Positions 10,218-19,454 of a stretch of 19,454 bases of DNA are shown piece after piece. This DNA comes from Tieghemiomyces parasiticus. Taxonomy: Eukaryota > Kickxellomycota > Dimargaritomycetes > Dimargaritales > Dimargaritaceae. Position numbers and translations under genes: made by a program. Location of the stretch: NCBI GenBank assembly GCA_027575765.1, contig JANBPT010000906.1, positions 1 through 19,454 of the forward strand, written 5' to 3'. Numbering within the stretch: position 1 is the stretch's first letter; each line of letters begins with the position of its first letter. Under the pieces are notes generated by a model. That model did no database searches, had not been told where the DNA came from, and saw only the letters and a program-made list of their open reading frames with translations.

Positions 10218-13200
10218 ATGCGGCCATGCCCCTAGAGACCTTTTGCACAACGACTGTCTGACTAGCTCCCCAGATGCGATAGGGTCCGGAAAATGAGCTA
10301 TGAGCTGCCTGCTGCAGCCGCTACCGGACAATATTACCCGGCCACCAATCAGGCAGGCTCGGACCGAACCCCGACAGGATTAATATCCCTCTCCCCCCAC
10401 ATACAGTATCAATCCGTGGAACCCGGGGAATTGCGCTGCCGTTCCTACAACCACCACCCCATTTTATACCTATGTGCTGGCTCCTAGAAGGACGTGAAAG
10501 GCGGGGAGATTGAATGAGTAATCACTAGGCTCCGGGAGACGCCCTCTGCAATGGTTGCTTAGCAGGGAGACCCTTCACCGAGTGGATACAAAGTGGCGCC
10601 AGGGCCGTGGCGCATGCCCTATCCCACCGCCGACACCAGCAGGGTAGAAGAGGCACGACGGAGAGTCCCCGACTCGGGGGCTAAACAGGAGCAGAAGGCT
10701 GCATGGAAACGGGTGGCCCGAGGTACAGAGTTAATGGGTAGGAGGGTATGTGTGTGTGGTTGGGGGGTGGCGTTTAGGATCCATTCCACAGGTGCCAAGG
10801 TGGAGAGTGACACTGCTGAAGGATGAGAGAACTGAGCAGCCGTGCCAAGCCACCGAGTCCGCATACGCTGGCGGCTCGCGCTTCCCCTCCCCCCCTTCTT
10901 CGTCATCCTAAGCACTGTCGCCATTGTCGCTGCCGCTTGTTTGTGTGCAACGGTTTCAAAGCCGCTCGTACCACCGTGACACGCGTGTTATAGTAGGCGT
11001 CCCCTCTCTCTCGCTCTCTTTGCACCCTCCTCCACGCACTGGCCGAGTCAATCGGCTTCGTCGCTAACCCGGTAGCCCACCCGCTCCCCTGGCCAACTAG
11101 GTCCTTCCCGAACGCGTCTCGGACGAATCGTGCCGAAAAGATAGTGGACACCAACAACCCGCGCCCAGAACCCTGCCACCCGTGAGCCAAGGGGTGCCGA
11201 AAACTATAGCGACCCGTGGGACCGCTGGTGCAATCTAAACCGTTGCACTAAACCGCGTTCGCAGGCTATGAGTTCATTGTATGTGGGTGTCAATCATCCG
11301 CCTGGCCAGAACCCCAGCCATCAATAACCGCTGGGCGGGCGTGCTTCAACCCCCGGCCCAACTAATGGAAAAGAGGGGGAGGGAGACGAGGCCCCCCCCC
11401 CGATAGTACGGCGGTCGATCTCTGCTGGCGTTACCTATTACATAACCACCCCATTCCCAACTGTACTTCCACCCCGCTTTTCGCTCCCCGAGTTACCCTA
11501 AACCGCCTAGTTTTGGGCCGCCTTTAGATGAGCCTTACCCACCAGCATATTTCATCCGACAGACGGTCTTCATAAAAAGAAGGGTAGCGGGTGTGCTTCT
11601 TTCCCCACCCACCCCCCCTGGAAGCTCACCCGCGAATCACCATAAGCGGTAGGAAGGCATGGTTACGCCGGCGCGTGCCCCGCTGGCTGGACCCCTATTC
11701 CCATTTGGTACACGCCTCCTTACTTCCCATCACCCTTCCGCTTCCGCTATCCAAGAAAGAAAAAGAAAACGTGAGGCCATCTCCCCACGACTAATTCTGA
11801 CACCTCCTGAATGGGTTCACCACTGGCGCACGAACGATACATAGCGGGGGATTGGTGGAATCTCACCTAGAACAGGAAGGGGGGAGGGGGACCCGCCTCA
11901 GATGCTGCGACGCTGATTGGCTGAGGACATTGCCAAGTGTGTATATACCCAGGGGGCTGGCGGGAATCGCGTTTGCTTGATAGCGACTGAGATTGAACGC
12001 TGGAGGGAGGACTGGGCTGAAAATTCACCCGGATGCGCCCGTCGCTTACCATCGGGTCGCAGGCTTCCATCGCTTAGGTATTGGACTCTGCGAGCAGGCC
12101 CCAGGTGGTGGGATAATCAATAATCTACTGCGATCGCGCATCCTCCCGGGCGGTACTGGTCCATAGATCGATAGACGTGGAAAGCAGAAGCAATAGCCCT
12201 TGCATCCGGTGGTTATCGTCCAACCTCCCCCCCTGAGACCCTTATTGAAATCTCGAATGGATGCAACGAGTGGCCTACCGAGAGCACACTTGAACACCTG
12301 GCCCTACCTCACCATCGGGGATTTAAATTGGCCGATGATCGAGAGGTAAGGCGGTGACATGAACTTCTACCTGTACCTTTTAGAGCCATTGACAATGAAA
12401 CGGTAGGATCGAAATGCCCATGGCAGGGACACGGCCTAGTTCCAGCAATTTATACATGGGCAGTTGCTGTATAAGGACGATGAGGAGGTAAGTGGGATCG
12501 GGCGGAACCCAAGAGGGGGGGGGGCAATATCGCCACGTCAATGAGAGAAGGGCGCCTGCCGCAGTCGCGCCAAGAATGACGGGGGGAGGGTTTTTTTTTT
12601 CATGTCAATATTGCCGATTCGAGAGGGTCGTATGGGTGAGTTCTGCGTCAACCAAGAAAGCGCAGAATACAATAGCCGGTGGGGCTGAAAACAGGCCTTC
12701 TAAAAAGAACGGGCCTTGTCCCACGTAATGCCCAGGCTGACGTTTTCAAGGGCAGGCGCTGGCTCGATACCGTCACCGCCCAACACCCATCCACACCGTT
12801 GTGGTAGCCTATCAACGCTCTTGGTGACGGCGACCGCCGTGGTTAAAGCGATCATCATGAGCTTAGCCACATACTAGGACGTTCGGAATTAGAAGGGGCC
12901 ACGTTGGAAACATGGCAGGTGGCAACTAGGCATCTGGCAGAAGGTCTCTCCGAGCGCGGATGGAGGGCTGAATGCGTCGATGTAGGCATGGCAGCTGTAG
13001 GGTGTGTATGCATGGCCAACCCCTTTGTGCCAACCTCCTGCCTGAACCGCATTGGGAGAACCCTCCTCCTCCTCCCAGCCATACATTCATTACGCATGTT
13101 GTCTGTCGGCCGAGACAGAGAGAAAGAGAGAGTACCTGGCCCCCGCATACGCCAATGGTACCTGCCAGGGGCATATACACAGACCTGTCCACCTTTCGCC

Positions 13201-14149
13201 AGCCTCCCTCCAAGAAACCCTTTCATCTTCCAATCTACACTTGCAGCGCGAAGGAGCCGGGTCGTCCAGGCAACCCAGCTGAGCCCGGCTGGCTCATTTG
13301 CGGGCCGGGTTCCGTTCCGTTTCCTCGCTTTCCAGCCCTCACCGGTGCATCGAAAGTTTTCACTTCGATCTCTAAGCTAGCTATTTTTAGTAGGAGGTAC
13401 AAACCGGACCGTGGGTATTGTGTGGGCGGTGGTGGGGGAGAGGAGTTTCGGAGGGCGTTTGGCTTCCGTGGTGACGACGGCGCGGCACAGCCCAGGATAC
13501 AGCGACCAGAAAGCTGGGACGCGGGGTGGCCGGCCAAGTAGGCATTACCCGGCGACCTGGTAGGTCAGTACTTTTGGCCTCGCAGCTGTCTCTGAGCAGC
13601 CCACCCTGGGCTGGGCCTGAGGTGCGTGGGTGGCCCAAAATACTAGCAATGTGTCGCACGGCGAAGACCTGTCAGCTTCAACCCACTGCCTCCTCCGACT
13701 TCCACCGTCTGCAACTGTAGGTTGGGTACAGGACGCGTTACCGTCCTCACCGCCCTGGGACATGGAGGGCCAGACTCCTCCACCAGTACAACGTGCTGTA
13801 TTGCGCATATATATATTTATGTGTATGTCGGCTGTTGCGCCCCAAGCTCTCACCATCGCTCTCAAGCAACTATAACGCATCCCCCCTTCTCGCTCCGGTC
13901 GAGCAGGGAGGAACAGAGGTGCTAGAAACCACCACCATCTCCGAGCGGACAAGCATCGTCGGCGATAAGTAGCGGCGTAGGCTCTCCAGAGACCAGCATG
14001 AGGGTGGAGGTGACCAGGCAGCCACAACGTCACCCCCATCTAGAAGGGACCCTGTCGCCGCCTCCCCCCTTCCTTTGCGCCGGCTTGGTTACTTCCCCTT
14101 GCGGGAGGGGCCTGGCCGCCCCTTCCTCGAGTCGCAGGGTCCATAAAGA

Positions 14150-14170
14150 TGTGTGTGTGTGTGTGTGTGT
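14150..14170. repeat. (TG)10 microsatellite
   Basis: An uninterrupted TG tract is seen directly, flanked by AAAGA and AAGTAG. Confidence 0.97.
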
Positions 14171-14694
14171 AAGTAGCCTCCGGCGATCCGAGGTTTCCCG
14201 CGGAGGGGTCCTTGTATGCGAGTACCAACCGCTTGACCGGAAGGTGCGTAGGGGCCTTATCTAGAGTTTTTAGGTGGAGGAGGACATGCAAGGCGACCGG
14301 AAGATGATGGGTAGCGTGGTTTGATGGTAAGCAGTCTGGACACCATGTACTGGACCGCATTCTAGCCAACCACCCATTTTGTAGGCGGCGAGCCCGATAT
14401 CTCTCCCGTCGCGGTGCCCTGGGTTGTGACTCGTCTAGCCACCAGACACCCTCTTCTATTCAGGTCGGCCCGGCCCCGCTAGCGTGGGCCTATAGGCCCG
14501 CCATCTCACCTGTTCCACGCCGTGTCCTAGCCACCACTTCTTCTCTCTACCAGACTCTCATTAATCTCGCTCTCTCTCCCTTCCTCCCGCGCTATCTCCT
14601 AGTACACTCTCCCCTCCTCCGCTCCCATCTCATTTGTCACTACTTTCCGCCGCCCCTGTTGCCAGCTCGTTATTATTTAATTATTTTTTTTGGA

Positions 14695-14712
14695 ATATAT
14701 ATATATATATAT
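14695..14712. repeat. (AT)9 microsatellite
   Basis: An uninterrupted AT tract follows a T-rich run in the gene-poor region. Confidence 0.97.
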
Positions 14713-16099
14713 GAAATTTATGGGTCTGTGTGCTACCCCAAAGGGGCCCCATTTCTCAGCCGCCTGTTTCCATTGGCGTTCGGCATTTTTTGACCTATGA
14801 GAGTGCGATTTCCGACAGGTTCGCCAATAGACCCAGCCTGATTTCGCCACCAGAAAACCTTTCGCTGACTGGCCCGCCATGAAACCTCCCTAAGTTCCTG
14901 AACCCTCTCATTGTGTGTGCAATCAGAAGTAAGGGCGGCCATAGAGTTGTCGCTACCGGGCAGGTGTACTGATTGGAGACGGCCAGGTAAGGCGGGACCC
15001 AGAGTCGGTCGAAAGTCTGCATTAGTACCCTGGCCACACTGTCCTTTCCGCATCAGCACTGCGGCAAGGCTATATGCGAGACGTGAATAAAAGGGGCTGG
15101 AAATCTGGATTTCGTTGTGACGACAAGGGCGGGGGGACCAGGCCAAAGAAAAGTTTTACGGTGGACCAACTAACTGACCACTGATGTGGGATGGGTGACT
15201 CTGATTGAATAGAAAATAAAAAAGCAGGGACCCTGGAAATCGGGTGGTGGATGGCACTGAATCTCTTCCCTCCTTCGACGGTGCTCTCTATAGTTAGTTC
15301 CTCTGCCACCACATTCTCTCGCAGTCCCTCCCTCCCTCACCCCCCTCCACTATATTTCCGACCATTCCTCTCTTTTCCCCAGCCCCCTCCCCCAATAAAA
15401 AGAATTCCACCTGTCGAAACAAAAAAAAAAAAGAGTAGCCCCACTTGACGCATACAGAGGCACCTAGGCAAAGGAAATTGCGTGAACCCTACAGGGCCAA
15501 CGGAGCGAGTCCAAGCGAGACATAGGTGGGACGAGACGACCCATTGACAAGTGCCGAGTCGGTCGGCAATTGGTTTGGGTGGCGCCGTGTCACCCCACCC
15601 CATTTTCCCCTCTCTCTCCGACCCCTTTTTTTCTCGCGCCCTACCGGCGGTGCATTGACAACCCTTTTCTTTGCCTACACCTATACACACAAGCGACCAG
15701 GCGGCTGATTTCCTCTCCCCCTTCCCCTTCCGTTGGGCCGAGACATGGCGGCAGTGGGTAGCTTTAGCATGGTAGGTGAGATGAGAGTAGAGGCCAGGGG
15801 AAAGAGAAGAAGGGCAGAGGTATATAATGACCGGCCGTTCCCCAACGACTCTTACACCATTTTTCCTTCTCTCCTCGCCTCCTCCGCTTGCTACCCATCC
15901 CGTTGCCTTGCCCTTACACTTCTTTGTGACCTCGCCTTGTTTCCTTTCCGGTCCCGAGCATACTTCCTGGCTACTCACCTTCTATTTCATAGTCTCCAGA
16001 GTCAGGTTTCCACCCATTTTTTTCTTCTATTACTGGCAAGCTCGCCTGACCCCACCTGTCGAGATATATATATATATCCTCTGTTGTATCTCAACTAGT

Positions 16100-16725
16100 C
16101 TCCGCTGAATTCTCTTGCACACCCCTCCACGTCCTAATCGACACCGTTTTATATACTGCGACCTGGACCTCCAACCAGTCCCTCCCGTCTCTACCGCAAT
16201 CGTCTAGTCGCGTTACTACGTCGCCCTCTCAAACCACAAAGGGCAGCTGAACCCACACACCGCCGTGTTCGTCCGTTTCCCAGAGTTCCGTTTTTTATCC
16301 TTCCGGAGCTCTTGCCGTTGTGTTCCACATCTCTTTCCCCTCACCCGCACTTCTATAGTGCCATATATATATTTACCTCCTATTCCTACCGGCCCTGGGT
16401 CCTGCGCGTCTGTGTAACCCGCAGTACCCCAGCTCGGTTCCCCCCTCACCCTTCCTTCGCACGCCACCACCACCACCCTCGCTGTTCTGGACTCACCCAC
16501 CTTAATTCGACGCCCAGCCCTTTCATTTGGACCCCCCAGGTATTATTTGCCTGATTATATTGTATCCACTTGCCGCAGCCCCCAGCCCAACGTTTCACAC
16601 CTGCTTCTAGAGTTTTGGCCCAACGCCATTGCCTTATTCCCTCCGTATACATTCCTGTAAAGCCTTTACCGCGTGTCTTGTCATTTTTCTTGCCACCTTC
16701 TCCCCTCTCCCATTTAGTATTCACC
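16100..16725 (+). promoter_or_regulatory. Pyrimidine-rich promoter and leader of the bHLH gene
   Basis: The plus strand is strongly C/T-rich here, with short TATA-like islands at about 16360-16372 and just upstream at 16064-16077. Pyrimidine-rich leaders before the start codon are common in fungal genes. I could not identify the transcription start or any specific operator. No CACGTG was noticed in this leader, so self-regulation through that site is not evident. Confidence 0.35.
16657..16717 (+). other. Candidate 5' UTR intron of the bHLH gene
   Basis: A GTAAAG donor at 16657 and a pyrimidine-rich tract ending in CCCATTTAG at 16717 bracket 61 nt. The acceptor lies 8 bases before the start codon. 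The in-frame upstream stretch has no ATG, so removing this segment would not change the protein. It is inferred from splice-site sequence only. Confidence 0.4.
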
Positions 16726-17829
16726 ATGAACCAGCCCTCGCTTCGGCTCACCCACCCAGGCGCTTTCCAGGCTCACCACCACCAGCAGCAGCAGCAACAC
16801 CAGCGTGACCTGGACGCTCTGAGTGGCTCTCTGGGCTCTTCCACTATCAACCCCAGCCTGCTCAACATGCACGCGTTCGCTCAGTCTCTGCCCGTCAAAC
16901 AGGAAAACAGCTCGCCCGATATGGGCATGCAACAGGACGTGGACATTGACCAGCAGCTGCACGCCCTTGCCTCGCCCATCAGTATCGCCCGGCCGGGCAT
17001 GAACAATGCCCACATGATGCGGACCATGGGCGGCACCAACAGCGGTAGTGGCGGGGGCGGTGGCGACTCGGACAGCGCCGACGACCTGCGTCAGAACTCC
17101 CTCAACCCGTCGTCTCCGTTCGCCGCCTCTCCTGCCATCAACGGTGCGCTCTACTCGCCGTTGGGCGATAACAGTACCATTTACGAGCACTCCGAGTTTT
17201 CGCCCAGTAGCTACAACGGGGCCCACGGTTTACCGATGGGCATGGGTGCCACTGCTCCGGGCCTCAATCGTTTCTTCCGCCCGGACCAACTGGCCACCAG
17301 CCCGCCCGTACACGCCTTTCAGAGCATGTCCCTACCCAACCACACTCCGGAGTGGTTCTCGGGCAGTTTCGACCCGGCTAGCTTCGCAGCGGCTGCCGGT
17401 CAGAGTCCCTTTGCGTTTCACGCTGGCGGTGGAGTCCCCGGCGCTGTCGGCCCCCACGGCAGTGGCAATGACCCCAGCCTGGTGAACGGGCTTTTTGACC
17501 AGGACCCAGACAGTGGCGAGTACGCCAAGCAGATTGTCCTCCTTAACGAGAAACGTCAACGGCGACGAGAGAGCCACAATGCGGTCGAACGCCGCCGCCG
17601 GGACAATATCAACGAGAAGATTCAGGAACTGTGTGCCCTCCTCCCCGAACAGTACGGCCTGAGTCCTGGGTCAGCTGCCTCCTCCGCTGCCGCTGGTAAT
17701 AAGCCCAACAAGGGATCGATTTTGGGTCGGTCTGTCGATTACATTCGCCATTTGGAGAAGCTTGTGGAGCAGCAGAACCAGCGGATCCAGCAGCTTGAGA
17801 ATGGCCAGATGCAGCAGCGACACAACTAA
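16726..17829 (+). CDS. bHLH-leucine zipper transcription factor, MITF/USF/Rtg3-like
   Basis: This is an intact intronless ORF of 367 codons. I chose the ATG at 16726 because it is the first in the frame and has an ACC ATG context. The N-terminus is His/Gln-rich (residues 17-26) and is followed by Ser/Gly/Pro/Met-rich, probably disordered sequence with a Gly run near residue 112, typical of activation regions. The C-terminus carries the bHLH. The basic region starts at K276 (KRQRRRESHNAVERRRRDN), with His284, Glu288 and Arg292 in the class B pattern that contacts CACGTG-type E-boxes (family knowledge). Helix 1 is NINEKIQELCALLPEQYG, followed by a long Ser/Ala/Gly loop of about 20 residues and helix 2 from K329 (KGSILGRSVDYIRHLEKL). 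Helix 2 runs into a short zipper with hydrophobics at 340, 343, 347, 354 and 357. It should act in the nucleus as a dimer. The KG-IL-SVDYIR-L helix 2 resembles MITF/TFE, USF and fungal Rtg3-like proteins; I cannot assign an orthologue or target pathway. Confidence 0.93.
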   Translation: MNQPSLRLTHPGAFQAHHHQQQQQHQRDLDALSGSLGSSTINPSLLNMHAFAQSLPVKQENSSPDMGMQQDVDIDQQLHALASPISIARPGMNNAHMMRTMGGTNSGSGGGGGDSDSADDLRQNSLNPSSPFAASPAINGALYSPLGDNSTIYEHSEFSPSSYNGAHGLPMGMGATAPGLNRFFRPDQLATSPPVHAFQSMSLPNHTPEWFSGSFDPASFAAAAGQSPFAFHAGGGVPGAVGPHGSGNDPSLVNGLFDQDPDSGEYAKQIVLLNEKRQRRRESHNAVERRRRDNINEKIQELCALLPEQYGLSPGSAASSAAAGNKPNKGSILGRSVDYIRHLEKLVEQQNQRIQQLENGQMQQRHN

Positions 17830-19454
17830 GCTGGTGACGGGGAGGAGAGAGGGGAAACATTAGCAGACATATCTGCATTTATCTCTCTCTCCTGGTCGCC
17901 TAGTCCCTCCCCCCCCCAGTGGCGGCGGCGCCGCCCCTGCCCCTCCTATCAGCCCCCCTTCCCTCACGTCAAGGCTGTATCGTGTGAAGCAAGTCGCGCC
18001 ACCACCCAGCCTCCCGGGTATCTGGATATTTCGCGACAGACTGTCGCCGCAGCGTTATTTGGGTTGTATCCCCGCGCAGACGCTGTGCGTTCACCCGGAC
18101 TCTCAGCGCCCTGCCTTTCTATGGCATTTCGACCGACCTGCCGCTGCACACGTGCCTTTGGGTTGTCCCTTTTTATACTTTACCACCCTATCCTCTCGCT
18201 GGTCGTCGGTGTTCTTGCCTTCCTTCTCTCCCATCCCTCCCCCTCGCACAACTTACCTGACCTTCCGGCTCTTGTCCGGAAAATTACTCAATGTCCCTTA
18301 GAACAGGACCGGCTTTCACCAGGCGGCACTGCTTTGTAATATCACATTTCTTTTCCACCATCGTCCACTGTTTTCTCTATTACGTTTAGCTGACTATTGT
18401 CATATTCCCCTCCCGCCGCCCATCCCACAATGGCTAAGCCCGTGCCTGTACGCACACCAACGACCTTGTACTTGTTCTTCTCCCCTTTATGACAACACAT
18501 CTAGTGACTTGTTTTTACTGCCCTTCACCCTCGCGCCGTACTGTAAACTACCACTGCCCGCACGAGTTGTTTCCCTTTTCTCATTTTATTGCCCGTCTTT
18601 CTTCTTTATACATATTAGCTATACTCTGGGACCCGTAATCTCGCTCGCTTAATCCGTGGGTCACCCCTCCCCCCCCCTGCTACGCGCCACCAGCATCCAT
18701 GCGGCGCAGTTGTTGCCATTTTTTATTGACATAATTAAATCCCTTTAATTTGAACCATAAATCAACGTGGCGAAGGAGTTGTACGTGTACCGCTACTAAA
18801 TAGTGTTAGTCGGAGAATTATCCATTCGCGGTCATGGATCACCCCCACATACTGAGCATTTTCTTGAGGGGGGGGGATGTTGTTGACAGCAGCATCCCCG
18901 TATTTCTGCCACATCCCCTTCCCACTGTCGGCCGCGTCCCTTGATATGGCCTTCTTCGACCTCATGGGGAGATGAGGACAAGCCCAGACAATTGGGCCAG
19001 CAATAGCCCTCATTTGTTTATCCAGGGGTTTCGTGGCGCTTTCAAGAAATCCTATACCTATCCCCTGTTGGAATGTACTGCGTCCGGCAAAGGAAAAGTA
19101 CATTCGGTTCCTGACTCGCGGTCCCCGGTTGTCACCTGACAATTGCGTGTGTGGAGGGGTTTTTTTTTTGGAGGGGGCGGTCATTGATAGTATTATTATT
19201 ATTATTATTTGTTTCAGGGGCCTTGGATTTCTTTGGCCACTGGTTAGCGTCTTCTCGTTTTTTTTGAAGTGGGGGGGGGGGAGAGAAGCTTGACCCCATG
19301 CGAAAGGGTACGAGTAACGACAACGTGTAAGCCTTAGTGGGCATTGGGGAATGAATTTGAAGTGCATGATGGGAGAAGCTGAAGTTTTGGGATCGGATCA
19401 TCATCATCATAAATCATATACGTGTCTTTCAATCGCGCGCCATCACCTCTTTCA
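17830..19454. other. 3' UTR of the bHLH gene and downstream intergenic DNA
   Basis: C/T-rich sequence continues to about 18700 and then turns AT-rich (TTTTTATTGACATAATTAAA, 18719-18738), a plausible 3' processing zone. A CACGTG hexamer occurs at 18149-18154. Beyond it is a 201-codon minus-strand frame (18762-19367), which crosses an ATT microsatellite and G11, G9 and T-run homopolymers and is probably not coding. No other gene is seen. Confidence 0.4.
19190..19209. repeat. ATT trinucleotide repeat
   Basis: A run of ATT units follows the bHLH gene. Read on the minus strand it gives an isoleucine run inside an otherwise doubtful open frame. Confidence 0.9.

Larger units (their letters stand above)
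8853..16099. other. Large gene-poor region with simple repeats
   Basis: I find no supported gene here. The longest open frames, 12972-13541 (+), 13545-14039 (-) and 15337-15978 (-), are low-complexity readings of purine- or pyrimidine-rich DNA, or overlap other open frames. Visible structure is limited to microsatellites, CT- and GA-rich stretches and G/C homopolymers of 9-11 bases. Further exons of the candidate at 8524-8852 might lie in 8853-9850, but I could not establish them. Confidence 0.5.

Noticed and set aside
12972..13541. 189-codon plus-strand frame
   Set aside because: It is Pro/Arg-rich, overlaps several other open frames on both strands, and has no domain or codon preference.
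13545..14039. 164-codon minus-strand frame
   Set aside because: It crosses an AT microsatellite at about 13807-13816, and its composition looks random.
15337..15978. 213-codon minus-strand frame
   Set aside because: It is a Lys/Arg/Gly/Glu-rich reading of purine-rich DNA with poly-A and poly-G runs, and no domain is visible.
16570..16725. N-terminal extension of the bHLH ORF upstream of 16726
   Set aside because: It has no ATG (it opens at TTG), is pyrimidine-rich, and contains a likely intron with GTAAAG and TTTAG ends.
16714..17226. 170-codon minus-strand frame under the bHLH gene
   Set aside because: It is a shadow of the biased plus-strand coding sequence.

Overview
The window looks like nuclear DNA of a fungus, possibly an early-diverging lineage (inference). 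It has spliceosomal introns with GTAAGT-type donors, an ACCATG start context in both confident genes, a COP9 signalosome subunit and a glutamine-rich basic helix-loop-helix (bHLH) regulator. I see no bacterial operons, Shine-Dalgarno sites, CRISPR arrays, rRNA, convincing tRNAs or transposase and reverse transcriptase motifs.

Layout. (1) 1-1585 has no resolved gene. (2) 1586-2621 (+) is a coding-like stretch whose reading frame changes several times. It is either a decayed or mis-sequenced gene or a gene with several short introns, and I do not recognise its family. (3) 2622-3685 is AT-richer and non-coding. (4) 3686-6085 (-) is a four-exon gene for COP9 signalosome subunit 3 (CSN3). I built it by joining exons at phase-compatible GT/AG sites. 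Its 3' end has two possible terminal exons, both giving acidic tails. (5) 6086-16725 is about 10.6 kb with no confident gene. It holds simple repeats, G/C homopolymers and one weak candidate spliced gene on the minus strand (8524-8852). (6) 16726-17829 (+) is an intact intronless ORF for a 367-residue bHLH-zipper transcription factor, with a probable intron in its 5' leader. (7) 17830-19454 is 3' UTR and intergenic DNA.

The two confident genes act in general eukaryotic regulation: cullin deneddylation through the COP9 signalosome, and E-box transcription control. Nothing links them functionally, and they are far apart. I found no defence, toxin or mobile system. The points most worth checking are the frame-broken gene at 1586-2621, the alternative CSN3 tails, and the large gene-poor region.
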